Shown here one piece after another: positions 18,221 through 26,307 of a DNA stretch of 64,000 bases. The stretch is from contig CAYGRE010000023.1 of assembly GCA_964352215.1 (NCBI GenBank), forward strand, positions 11,965 to 75,964, read 5' to 3'. The translations under genes and the position numbers were made by a program. The notes under the pieces were generated by a model. That model was given only the letters and a program-made list of their open reading frames with translations, was not told the origin of the DNA and did not search any database. The DNA comes from CAWUKT01 sp964352215 (GTDB lineage: Bacteria > Bacteroidota > Bacteroidia > J057 > JADKCL01). Each line of letters begins with the position of its first letter. Position 1 is the stretch's first letter.

Positions 18221-18669
18221 CAGTTGAGGGCATCGGAAATCTTGTTGACCCGTCTCTGGTGACGACCACCTTCGAAGTCAGAGGAAATGAACAAATCGGC
18301 CATCTGAATCGCAGCCGAAAGTTCCACAAACCGTTGAGGTAAGCAGAGGACATTGGCATCGTTGTGAGAACGGGCCAGTACGGCCAGGTCTTCTTCCCAG
18401 GCCAGCGCAGCCCTGACATGGGGATACTTGTTGGCCGTCATGCAGACACCATTCCCAGAGCCACAGATCAGGATACCCCGGGAGATTGAACCATCATTCA
18501 CAGCCTGGGCAAGCGGATGAACAAAGTCCGGGTAATCAACAGAGTCAATCGAATAGGTGCCGAAATCACGGACTTCATAGCCCTTGGTCTCTAAATGTGA
18601 TTTAATAGCCTCCTTGTATTCGAAGCCGGCATGGTCACAGCCGATCGCGATGAGTGTATTGTCAGACAT
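18220..18669 (-). CDS. rpiB: Ribose 5-phosphate isomerase B
   Basis: 149 aa, normal for RpiB. It interconverts ribose 5-phosphate and ribulose 5-phosphate in the non-oxidative pentose phosphate pathway. Motifs: IAIGCDHAGFEYKE at the N-terminus, ICGSGNGVCMTANKYPHVRAAL with the active-site Cys near residue 70, and SHNDANVLCLPQR. It is cytoplasmic. It sits between tatC and the M28 peptidase on one strand. A CATCTTTG sequence 46-53 bp upstream of its ATG (18715-18722, minus strand) is one base off the -7 consensus, so it may have its own promoter. Confidence 0.95.
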   Translation of the reverse strand: MSDNTLIAIGCDHAGFEYKEAIKSHLETKGYEVRDFGTYSIDSVDYPDFVHPLAQAVNDGSISRGILICGSGNGVCMTANKYPHVRAALAWEEDLAVLARSHNDANVLCLPQRFVELSAAIQMADLFISSDFEGGRHQRRVNKISDALN

Positions 18670-18751
18670 GTTAAACTATTTCAGAATTCCGTTTTCAATT
18701 TCGCTTTTTCCCCGCAAAGATGGTAATCCCTTCAATTCAGAATGGATGCTA

Positions 18752-20401
18752 TCAGTCATCACGACTAATCACCCCTTCTGGTGGACGCAAATCAAAATCA
18801 TCATCGTCGTCATCTTTGTCGTCATCGTCTTCAGCATCTTCACCCTTCTTCTCCTCAACAATTCCTTCTCCCGCATCATTACCCTTCTTCTCCTCAACAA
18901 TTCCTTCTCCCGCATCATCACCCTCATCATTCCCCACATCATCACCCTCAGTTGCTCCACCTTCCTTGCTTGCTTGCTCTTCTGTGCCTTGTCCAGACTT
19001 TTCCGCCTCCTCAAGAGCTTTCTTTTCCTGTTCCTTTAAGCGTTGTTTATACTCCTCCTCCTTCTTCCGGCGCCATTCATCATCCTTCGCTTTCTCTGCT
19101 GCATCTCGCTTTTGCTTCCTGCGAAGAACCCGCCCACTGATGCCAATACCGATCTCATACAAGCCTATCAACGGCAGGAAAATAAGAATCTGGCTGGCAG
19201 GGTCGGGAGGCGTAATGATCGCGGCAATCGCCAGGAGCACCACCACCGCATGCTTGCGGTATTTCCTGAGCCACTTGGGAGTGACAAAGCCAATCTTAGA
19301 GGCATAATAAATACCAACCGGCAACTGAAAGAGAAATCCACTGCCAAACAGCAAGACCAATACAAAATTGACCACATCCCCAATCCGCCAGATATTTTCA
19401 GCTTCGTCAAACAGAATAAAACTGCTGAGAAAAGTAATCGAAAAGGGGAGGATGATATAATAACCAAACAGGACACCCAGGAAGAACAGCAAGCTGGAAT
19501 AAAAGACGTTCCAGCGGACCATGCCTCTTTCCTTCTTATTAAGTGCGGGCTGTACAAAGCGCCAGATTTCCCAGACTACATAGGGAAAGGCAAGGATCAG
19601 GCCACCAAAGAAGGCATAGAGAAGCGCCTTCATGAATTGCTCATAGGGAGAGGTAGCCTGGAACTTGACAAAGGTGCCTTGCTCGGTCTGGACAGAGAAG
19701 CCATTGACCTTTCCATTGGTGAGGAACTGCTCCACCGAGACCTTGAGGCGAACCGGTTGCCGCTGCATTTCAGGTCCTTTCACGGCAGGAGTGGCACCCG
19801 AATCAGGACTGTCCACCAGGGGAGTATCGGAGGGGGCTATGGGAAAAGAATCTACACGATCGGTTGCTGAACTATCTTCAGATTTACCAAGCGAGTCAGG
19901 GGAAACCGGTTCATCATCTACTTCCTGGTCACCAGCATTTTCATTCGGGTCCGGATCAGATGGGTTCGGAGTTGGGACATTCTCATTCAGCCCCGGGCTA
20001 CCATTGTCTGACACGACATCAGGCACAGAATTTCCAGGCAGAGAAGGATTGTTCTGGGCATTATTACTTTGGTTGGCATCCACGGGCAGCCAAATATAGC
20101 CTTCCAAAGTCAGGCTGTCCGGAGATTCCACTTCTACCTCCTGCACTCTGATATCATTGTTACAGAGCTGTCCGAAGTTATCGCAGAGGATGCGGTAAGT
20201 GACAAAGTCTTTGTCAAAGGGGGACATGAATACCCCACCAATAATTTCGACCCGATAGGAAAATAGAAAGATTGCAAAGACCAGAATGGCCACGATACTG
20301 CGCAGAATATGCCAGCGCAAAGCTTCGAGATGGTCCAGAAAGGACATCTCAGCATCGTCTTTGTTTTTTTTCTTGGTTTTACGCCAGGAGAACAAGGCCA
20401 T
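18752..20401 (-). CDS. tatC: Sec-independent protein translocase TatC, enlarged
   Basis: 549 aa, about twice the normal TatC length. The core is intact: MSFLDHLEALRWHILRS and TM1 (~20-48), FGGLILAFPYVVWEIWRFVQPAL with TM2 (~265-287), YYIILPFSITFLSSF (~314-328), and TM4-6 with RKYRKHAVVVLLAIAAIITPPDP (~380-401). Two additions stand out. The first periplasmic loop spans ~52-255, with a Pro/Ser/Asp/Asn-rich disordered stretch (~108-215). The C-terminal cytoplasmic tail is ~120 residues, with a charged helix, a duplicated 13-aa unit and an almost purely Asp run. No tatA/tatB is adjacent. The protein transports folded twin-arginine substrates across the inner membrane. Confidence 0.93.
   Translation of the reverse strand: MALFSWRKTKKKNKDDAEMSFLDHLEALRWHILRSIVAILVFAIFLFSYRVEIIGGVFMSPFDKDFVTYRILCDNFGQLCNNDIRVQEVEVESPDSLTLEGYIWLPVDANQSNNAQNNPSLPGNSVPDVVSDNGSPGLNENVPTPNPSDPDPNENAGDQEVDDEPVSPDSLGKSEDSSATDRVDSFPIAPSDTPLVDSPDSGATPAVKGPEMQRQPVRLKVSVEQFLTNGKVNGFSVQTEQGTFVKFQATSPYEQFMKALLYAFFGGLILAFPYVVWEIWRFVQPALNKKERGMVRWNVFYSSLLFFLGVLFGYYIILPFSITFLSSFILFDEAENIWRIGDVVNFVLVLLFGSGFLFQLPVGIYYASKIGFVTPKWLRKYRKHAVVVLLAIAAIITPPDPASQILIFLPLIGLYEIGIGISGRVLRRKQKRDAAEKAKDDEWRRKKEEEYKQRLKEQEKKALEEAEKSGQGTEEQASKEGGATEGDDVGNDEGDDAGEGIVEEKKGNDAGEGIVEEKKGEDAEDDDDKDDDDDDFDLRPPEGVISRDD
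18843..18920. repeat. 39-bp tandem repeat (2 copies) inside tatC
   Basis: Two near-identical 39-bp units (18843-18881 and 18882-18920) encode NDAGEGIVEEKKG and DDAGEGIVEEKKG in the acidic C-terminal tail of TatC. The unit is a multiple of three, so copy-number change would keep the frame. Confidence 0.9.
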
Positions 20402-20431
20402 TTTCAGATACTTCCCCGGTTTTTAGTCGTG

Positions 20432-20439
20432 CAAAGGTA
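20432..20439 (-). promoter_or_regulatory. -7 promoter box of tatC
   Basis: TACCTTTG on the minus strand, an exact TAnnTTTG match, 31 bp before the tatC ATG. A TTTG lies upstream at 16 bp, shorter than the usual 19-21 bp. Confidence 0.5.
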
Positions 20440-20470
20440 ACATGAAAAATGGAATCAAATTGGCGATTTA

Positions 20471-21022
20471 TCATGCGGCATCTTTAGCAATAACGAGGTG
20501 ACCGACTTCAATCTTTAACTGTCTTAGAAATTCCCTTTTTCCGGGATTGTCGTTACGGATGAAGAGATTGGCAGTTAAAGATGAGTTACTACGTACTTGA
20601 AGAGACTCATGGTGGATGGGGTTGCCTTCCTCTGTGTTGTAAGCAGCAAACCATCTTCGGAATAGGATTTCCCTCCCCCTGGCTTTGCCATCCTCATTGT
20701 CACAAACATACGCTACCGCTGAATAGGGGTTTTCCAGAGAAAAATTGTGCAATAGTTGAACTACCGTTTCTTTGATCCTTGGATCAGGCTTCAGACCCTT
20801 CACCGGAACCTTGGTGCCAAAACTAAATTCAAACAGCAAGCCCTCAATAGGCGGACCATATTGAAAAAATGTTTCGGTATACTCAAAGAAGGCAGAACTG
20901 TATTCCAGCCCCTCATCAGTATAAAAAACATAAAGGTAATCTCCAGTGGAGGTAGCTCTACCTCCTACGATTTGGATTTCGTACGGGAGTGGACAGTTGG
21001 ATTCCTCTTTTTTCGACTTCAT
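20471..21022 (-). CDS. DUF6169-like protein of unknown function
   Basis: 183 aa from ATG 21022. It is soluble, with no signal or membrane segment. Aromatic-rich N-terminal strands (GDYLYVFYTDEGLEYSSAFFEY) are followed by a mixed alpha/beta part with AVAYVCDNEDGKARGREILFRRWF. The last 50 residues are basic. I believe this resembles the DUF6169 proteins of Bacteroidota, but that is recollection, not a search. It overlaps the 3' part of a 53-codon ORF starting at 21119, an arrangement seen in small paired modules such as toxin-antitoxin genes. The role is unknown. Confidence 0.6.
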   Translation of the reverse strand: MKSKKEESNCPLPYEIQIVGGRATSTGDYLYVFYTDEGLEYSSAFFEYTETFFQYGPPIEGLLFEFSFGTKVPVKGLKPDPRIKETVVQLLHNFSLENPYSAVAYVCDNEDGKARGREILFRRWFAAYNTEEGNPIHHESLQVRSNSSLTANLFIRNDNPGKREFLRQLKIEVGHLVIAKDAA

Positions 21023-21119
21023 CAAAATTTCCAGTTTTAATGCTCTCTTTCACGATCCTTGCATTCTGGAAATTCTCTAAAGCTTTGCTACGGTCAATGT
21101 GGAATTTTTCTGATTTCAT
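20958..21119 (-). CDS. Small ORF overlapping the DUF6169-like gene
   Basis: A 53-codon frame from ATG 21119 to TAG 20958, too short to be called by length alone. Support: a purine-rich ribosome site (GAGG about 8 nt before the ATG), a TAATTTTG -7 box about 45 bp upstream on the same strand, and a 65-nt overlap with the next gene that would couple their translation. The peptide is basic (MKSEKFHIDRSKALENF..., ending in three Arg), with an amphipathic first half. It could be an antitoxin-like or regulatory partner, or simply a leader peptide. Confidence 0.4.
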   Translation of the reverse strand: MKSEKFHIDRSKALENFQNARIVKESIKTGNFDEVEKRGIQLSTPVRNPNRRR

Positions 21120-21227
21120 AACTTCACCTCGCCTTCTCTTCTTTAAATCTCTCCAAAATTATGTTTTTTTCGTTGGTTTTCTATACGTTTTTCCCACCAT
21201 TCGGTTACGTTTTTATACCGTTCGCCC

Positions 21228-22721
21228 CTACTCAAAGGTGATTTCCATCAATTTATAATCATTTCCCACCGGATCTCCGATCCCCATCAGGACCATCTTG
21301 TCAGCAGAAACCATGGAACTGCGTCCGGGATAAAAGAGGTAAGTAGCCTTGTCATTCAAAGCCAGGTTGGTATGCTTGGAAGTCCCGTCCTGGAGATCAA
21401 AGCTGGAGCATACGATCTTCCCCTGCGCACCCCGCTCATTCAGGTAGACAAAGTTCAGCTTCCCTTTTGAAACGCCCTTAGTGTAAGAAAGCAACCGCCC
21501 GCTGTTATAATCCCGCTGGTTTTTCTCAAAGAAATTGGCCCAGATGGCTTCACCGGATTCTTTGTCAATGGCCACCGTCGCTACATCTTTGTACAGGAAC
21601 TGGGGCTGGCCGTTATGAATCTGCGTGAAATGCTCTTCCAGGATCCAATAGAGCTTCCCACCGGATTCGACAACCTCAGCCTTGCTGAAATTCGCTTGTC
21701 TCTTCTGATACCGGTCCAGCCAGTTTTGCGGGAACTCCATCGCATACTCGTTGCGTAGTTTCAATTCACGTTCCACATCAAACAATTGGTAGACAATCTT
21801 GTCCCAACTCAGTGCAACCCCATATCTTTTTTCGCCATTGAGAAATCCACCGTGGGTACTGTCTGAGAGAATTCCCAGGAATGCCAGTTCGCCCTTCTCA
21901 GTGATATAGATATGGCTTTCTGGCAGAGAGGCGGCGGGAAAATTCAATTGGTGTTCCGTGTACTGGTTTTCACGGTGGTCGTAACGGACGATGATGGGGC
22001 GGTGCAGGGTATCCTTGTCCGAATTGGTCATTTCCTCATAGGTGAGCAGGAAATAGGCATGTCCCCGCTTATCCACCACGGCCTGCTTGATCCGGTATTT
22101 GTCCTCGGTCAGGTGAGGTATTAACAGGGTGCGTCCCCAGGTCTTTTTCCCACTCCCGTCCCAAACCGCAGCCATCCCAGTCCGTTTGCTGGCGGCAGAA
22201 GACGGATTGTGCCCAAGCCACAACATTTTGCTCTTGTCGGGAGCAAAAGCGAATGCATCAACAAAGTCCTTCTTCTCCTTTTTGGAATAAGACGAAATAA
22301 TGTTCAGACCACCGACCGGCTGTCCATCAGGAGAGAACAACTGCATCTTCACCTGGTCCCGTTTCGCAGCCGGGGAATACTGGTAGCCAATCACCCCAAT
22401 ATTGTTGTCAAACCGCGCCAACTGGATAAAGCTTCCCATCCGGGCCGCATTCTGCTGAGTGATGGGCTGGAACCATTCCTCTTTCCATTCCTTATTGTAA
22501 CTCTGCAAGTAGTGGTTGGCAAATTTCTTCCCCTGTCCCTCAGGCCAATACTCCATATAGGCAAAGCCGCCACCTATATTGGGGACAATTTCAGATGGGT
22601 ATCCCACGCCAGTGATGGAATATCTGACATTAAAGGATTGCTCGTAGGAGATTTTTTGAGCAGAAAGAGCGCTGAACATGCCAATCAAGGCCAGCAGCGG
22701 GAAGAGGAGCAATTTCTTCAT
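21228..22721 (-). CDS. Secreted protein of unknown function, beta-propeller-like
   Basis: 497 aa from ATG 22721, which opens a good signal peptide (MKKLLLFPLLALIGMFSALSAQ). The remainder is rich in beta-strand and Trp/Gly/Asp turns that recur every 45-60 residues. Examples are FAPDKSKMLWLGHNP, KRGHAYFLLTYEEM, SGGKLYWILEEHF and NFVYLNERGAQGK, which suggest a propeller of about 6-7 blades. It lacks a T9SS sorting domain, so it is probably periplasmic. The family is not recognised. Three copies of a short repeat lie between it and glyA. Confidence 0.65.
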   Translation of the reverse strand: MKKLLLFPLLALIGMFSALSAQKISYEQSFNVRYSITGVGYPSEIVPNIGGGFAYMEYWPEGQGKKFANHYLQSYNKEWKEEWFQPITQQNAARMGSFIQLARFDNNIGVIGYQYSPAAKRDQVKMQLFSPDGQPVGGLNIISSYSKKEKKDFVDAFAFAPDKSKMLWLGHNPSSAASKRTGMAAVWDGSGKKTWGRTLLIPHLTEDKYRIKQAVVDKRGHAYFLLTYEEMTNSDKDTLHRPIIVRYDHRENQYTEHQLNFPAASLPESHIYITEKGELAFLGILSDSTHGGFLNGEKRYGVALSWDKIVYQLFDVERELKLRNEYAMEFPQNWLDRYQKRQANFSKAEVVESGGKLYWILEEHFTQIHNGQPQFLYKDVATVAIDKESGEAIWANFFEKNQRDYNSGRLLSYTKGVSKGKLNFVYLNERGAQGKIVCSSFDLQDGTSKHTNLALNDKATYLFYPGRSSMVSADKMVLMGIGDPVGNDYKLMEITFE

Positions 22722-22750
22722 GCAAGTAGTTTTAGGGTAAACGGAAACAC

Positions 22751-22820
22751 GTACCACTTATTTAAACAGGCGACACGTACCACTTATACAAACGGCAACA
22801 GGTACCACTTATTTAAACGG
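22751..22820. repeat. Three tandem degenerate repeats upstream of the secreted-protein gene
   Basis: GTACCACTTAT begins at 22751, 22778 and 22802; copies 1 and 3 continue identically as TTAAAC. The repeat distances are 27 and 24 bp. It lies in the 117-bp gap after glyA and directly before the minus-strand gene starting at 22721. It could be operator sites or a fossil of tandem duplication. The spacing and number do not fit a CRISPR. Confidence 0.75.
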
Positions 22821-22838
22821 GAGAGGGGCTGAAAAGAT

Positions 22839-24119
22839 TCAGGCCTCAACAACCTCGGCAAATAGTGGGTAGTTTTCCATCTTTTTCCGGATTTCATTGG
22901 CGACCGAGCGTTGTAGCTCCGCATCAGCAGGAGAGCTCAGCACTTCGTCAATCTTATTGGCTACAAAAACCATATCCTCTTCTTCGAAACCGCGGGTGGT
23001 GATGGCAGGAGTGCCAAGACGGATGCCGCTGGTGACAAATGGACTTTCTGTATCAAAGGGAACCATATTCTTATTGCAGGTGATACCCGCACCTTCCAGC
23101 GCTTCTTCAGCAATTTTACCAGTGATCCCCTTGCTGCGCAGGTCGATCAGCAACAAATGGTTGTCCGTACCGCCAGAAATAAGGTGATAACCCTTTTTGA
23201 GGAGATGGTTGGCCAAGGCCTGCGCATTGCGGATCACCTGCTCACAGTAGGCAGTGTATTCAGGTTGAAGAGCTTCTCCAAAGGCAACAGCTTTGCCAGC
23301 AATCACATGCATTAGTGGACCTCCCTGGGTACCGGGGAAAACACCCGAGTCAAGAATTCCACCCAATTTGCGAACGATTCCCTTCTTATTGGTAATGCCC
23401 ATAGGATTGCCGCTGTTGTCACCCACCATGATCATGCCTCCTCTGGGACCACGCAGGGTCTTGTGAGTCGTAGTGGTCACAATATGGCAGTGGGGCAATG
23501 GGTTGTTCAGGAACTTAGTGGCAATCAGACCAGCAGGATGGGCGATGTCGCCCAGGAGAACGGCACCGACTTCATCCGCAATAGAGCGAAGCGTCTGGTA
23601 GTCCCAATCACGGGCATAAGCGCTCGCACCACAGATTAACATCTTAGGCTTTTCACGGAGAGCAGTTTCACGTACCCGGTCAAAGTCGATCGTACCAGTC
23701 TCTTCTTCTACACCATAGAAAGTGGCCCGGTAAGTCTTGCCGGAGTAATTCACAGGACTGCCATGGCTCAAGTGTCCACCGTGGGAAAGATCGAAACCGA
23801 GAATGGTATCGCCCGGCTTGAGGCAGGCCAGCATGACCGCGGTATTCGCTTGTGCTCCTGAGTGAGGTTGTACATTCACCCATTCGGCACCAAACAATTC
23901 CTTGGCACGCTCACGCGCAAGTTCCTCAACCTCATCTACAAATTCACACCCCCCATAATAACGCTTGCCGGGGAGGCCTTCCGCATATTTATTGGTGAGA
24001 ACAGAACCTACCGCTTGCATCACGCGATCGGATACAAAGTTTTCTGAAGCGATCAGCTCTATTCCTTCTAATTGACGTCTTTTTTCTTTCTGAATAATGT
24101 CGAATACTGGGTCTTGCAT
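22839..24119 (-). CDS. glyA: Serine hydroxymethyltransferase
   Basis: 426 aa, standard length. It converts serine plus tetrahydrofolate to glycine and methylene-tetrahydrofolate. Seen: IELIASENFVSDRVMQAVGS, the KYAEGLPGKRYYGGCE substrate motif, PHSGAQANTAV, DIAHPAGLIA, and the PLP-lysine motif VTTTTHKTLRGPRGG near residue 230. It is cytoplasmic. A TAGCTTTG box ends only 4 nt before the ATG, which would give a nearly leaderless mRNA if functional. Confidence 0.97.
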   Translation of the reverse strand: MQDPVFDIIQKEKRRQLEGIELIASENFVSDRVMQAVGSVLTNKYAEGLPGKRYYGGCEFVDEVEELARERAKELFGAEWVNVQPHSGAQANTAVMLACLKPGDTILGFDLSHGGHLSHGSPVNYSGKTYRATFYGVEEETGTIDFDRVRETALREKPKMLICGASAYARDWDYQTLRSIADEVGAVLLGDIAHPAGLIATKFLNNPLPHCHIVTTTTHKTLRGPRGGMIMVGDNSGNPMGITNKKGIVRKLGGILDSGVFPGTQGGPLMHVIAGKAVAFGEALQPEYTAYCEQVIRNAQALANHLLKKGYHLISGGTDNHLLLIDLRSKGITGKIAEEALEGAGITCNKNMVPFDTESPFVTSGIRLGTPAITTRGFEEEDMVFVANKIDEVLSSPADAELQRSVANEIRKKMENYPLFAEVVEA

Positions 24120-24123
24120 GTCG

Positions 24124-24131
24124 CAAAGCTA
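24124..24131 (-). promoter_or_regulatory. -7 promoter box abutting the glyA start
   Basis: TAGCTTTG on the minus strand matches TAnnTTTG exactly. Its last base lies 4 nt before the ATG, so transcription would begin at or inside the start codon. No TTG -33 box was found at the usual spacing. Confidence 0.35.
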
Positions 24132-24249
24132 CGGAAATTTTCTACTCCTATGATCCATGATTAAAGTGGTTTTTACCATAAGTGTGGATATCTGGTTTTT
24201 TATCCGAAATGATCTTGTCTGACAGTTTTACCAGGGAGACCGGAGAGGA

Positions 24250-26166
24250 TCAGGGAGTGGATTCGCGCTGGATCAGAATGGGCAATTGTACTTCCAGATA
24301 TGAGATAGCTTCCTCTTCCCAATTTCTCCAACCCTTACTCATCAATATCGCCCGCCCATACTGCTCGACCGCCTTGCCAGCAAAGAGGTTACGCACTGTA
24401 TCCAACTGGTCGCCGGATCGGAATTCAGGCAAAAACCGGTAGGCTGTCTGAATCACAGGGGCTGAGAGTTCTGGATAGGGTTCATCCGACAATAGTTCCT
24501 GATACTTGCGGAGTGTATCCAGATGGAGGTCTTTTTGCAATGCCTGAATCAGTTGCCATTCCAAAGAGTTGTGTTCTTTCTTGAGCGCCTTACGAATATA
24601 AATCCCCTCATGTACCAGCGGCCAATCCCGTAGCACAACCTCGGGGACTCCATCTTTACTCTCCCGTACCGGTTCATAAAGCTCGCCGAAGCGGGGATCG
24701 GATAGCAATTGGCGGTAAGTTTCACACCACGGCCCGTGGACTTCCACCAAGTCAGGCAGGGCATAATGAAAGAAATATGCAATCTGCAATTCCGGGCGGT
24801 CCCGGAAATGGGCCATGATGGGGGAGCCCAGGTACCCGAGGTCGGTGAGATTGAAAAGCTTGGCATAGCTGAGTTTCCCTAGGTCAGGAGCGGCGACATT
24901 GAGCCGGTGCAGGTTGTTCTCTTCGGCAAATTTTCTCCCTTCCCGAATGATTTCTTCATTGATCCCGGCCGCGCAACAAAGTGGACGGGGTTCACCGACC
25001 CAGGCCGGGGCATAGCTTTTTATCAGGAAAAGAGTCGCAGGGACCACCAGCAGCAGAAAGAGATGCTTTCGCTTAAAGGGCTGGAGTTGACTGATTTGCC
25101 AGACCAGGAGGAGCGCAACAAAGGGGACCAGAAAAGTCGTACTGCGTCCAGGATCGAGACGCGTCATGCCAAAAATCGCAGGATTGAGGAAGGCGGTTGC
25201 GGTGGCAACCCCGGTGATAACCAGAATAAACTGGCTGTTCCGGTCGAATCTCGTGAAGGGGAAAAAGAAAAGCAGGGGCAGGAGAAACCAAACCCCGTGG
25301 TTTTGCATGATCATCCGCGCCCACATCAGCGATTCCCGCAGGTGATCGGGGCTCCCGTTCCACAGATCAGAAATGTTTTGCCGGACATCGATCCCCTGGG
25401 CCAGCCCCGTATTTGGAAGGAGAGAGCCAAAGTAGTACAAACGCCAGCATTGATAGACGCCCCAGAATGCAAAGGCCAGACCGATCAGGTGAAAGGAACG
25501 CCAGGAACGGTACTCGGAATGCCACATCAGCGCCCAGACGAAGGCTATCGGAGCCAGGTGGTAGATACTGTCCAGACGGGAAATACTGGCCAGAAAGAGA
25601 ATGACTGCCCATCTAAGTTTGATTTCATCCCCCCGGAATGCCCGAAACATAAGCAATGCGGATCCCAGAAACAGGATATGGGTCCACGGATTTTCCATGC
25701 CGGAAGCATGCCACTGGAAGAAAGAGTGGTGGAATTGCATGAACCAGGCAGCAAAGGCACCCCCGATCAGCCCCATGATCCAGCTTTTTTCGAAGAATTG
25801 AAGGAAGAGGAAGCCGAGCAAAAAAGTACACAAAAGGGTCTGGGCATCCGCGAAAGTGTCCCATTCCACCCCTGTCAAACCATACACCGCTGCATATATC
25901 CAAAACTGAACCGGGGCCGAGAATCCTTCCAACCGTTTGCCGGAAGGGTCGACCCCAATATGCCCGTAATCGATCAAGTTACGGGCATGACTCATAGTGA
26001 TCACCCCATCGTCCCGGTACTTGTAGGCACCCGGATCGAGTTGACCATAGTGGTAGTAGAATATGCCCAGGAATACCAGCCCGCCCAGACTTCCGAAAAT
26101 AAACCTGGGGGAACGAACCATGCGGTAGAGAAGCTTGGCGAGATCTGAGACCAATTGGCGGATCAT
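24250..26166 (-). CDS. Polytopic membrane protein, probable GT-C glycosyltransferase-like
   Basis: 638 aa from ATG 26166 (GTG 26202 also open). The N-terminal two thirds hold roughly 10-12 membrane segments; the last ~200 residues are soluble. After TM1 the first large loop reads YRDDGVITMSHARNLIDYGHIGVDPSGKRLEGFSAPVQFW. This closely follows the pattern 'DDayIs-RyarNla-G-G-vfNpG-rvEGytnPlw' of GT-C enzymes that use polyprenyl-phosphate sugars, with the acidic pair as presumed catalytic residues. The substrate is unknown. Neighbours do not form a polysaccharide cluster. Confidence 0.65.
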   Translation of the reverse strand: MIRQLVSDLAKLLYRMVRSPRFIFGSLGGLVFLGIFYYHYGQLDPGAYKYRDDGVITMSHARNLIDYGHIGVDPSGKRLEGFSAPVQFWIYAAVYGLTGVEWDTFADAQTLLCTFLLGFLFLQFFEKSWIMGLIGGAFAAWFMQFHHSFFQWHASGMENPWTHILFLGSALLMFRAFRGDEIKLRWAVILFLASISRLDSIYHLAPIAFVWALMWHSEYRSWRSFHLIGLAFAFWGVYQCWRLYYFGSLLPNTGLAQGIDVRQNISDLWNGSPDHLRESLMWARMIMQNHGVWFLLPLLFFFPFTRFDRNSQFILVITGVATATAFLNPAIFGMTRLDPGRSTTFLVPFVALLLVWQISQLQPFKRKHLFLLLVVPATLFLIKSYAPAWVGEPRPLCCAAGINEEIIREGRKFAEENNLHRLNVAAPDLGKLSYAKLFNLTDLGYLGSPIMAHFRDRPELQIAYFFHYALPDLVEVHGPWCETYRQLLSDPRFGELYEPVRESKDGVPEVVLRDWPLVHEGIYIRKALKKEHNSLEWQLIQALQKDLHLDTLRKYQELLSDEPYPELSAPVIQTAYRFLPEFRSGDQLDTVRNLFAGKAVEQYGRAILMSKGWRNWEEEAISYLEVQLPILIQRESTP

Positions 26167-26307
26167 GGCGGAAGATAATGAGACTTGGGGAATAATTTCC
26201 ACTTTGGAGATTGATTCACAGAATGCGAAATTGTTTCTATAACTACATTGGCGAAGTAAAGACTACCGTGGAAATGCTAAGACTCGAATGTTGATTCAAA
26301 GACGCCC

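Noticed and set aside
22751..22820. CRISPR-like array
   Set aside because: Only three short degenerate repeats with 24-27 bp periods, no spacers of constant length and no cas genes.
24907..26148. 413-codon plus-strand frame opposite the GT-C-like gene
   Set aside because: The translation is rich in Pro, Gln, Lys and Gly with no pattern of a folded protein, while the minus strand encodes clear membrane segments.
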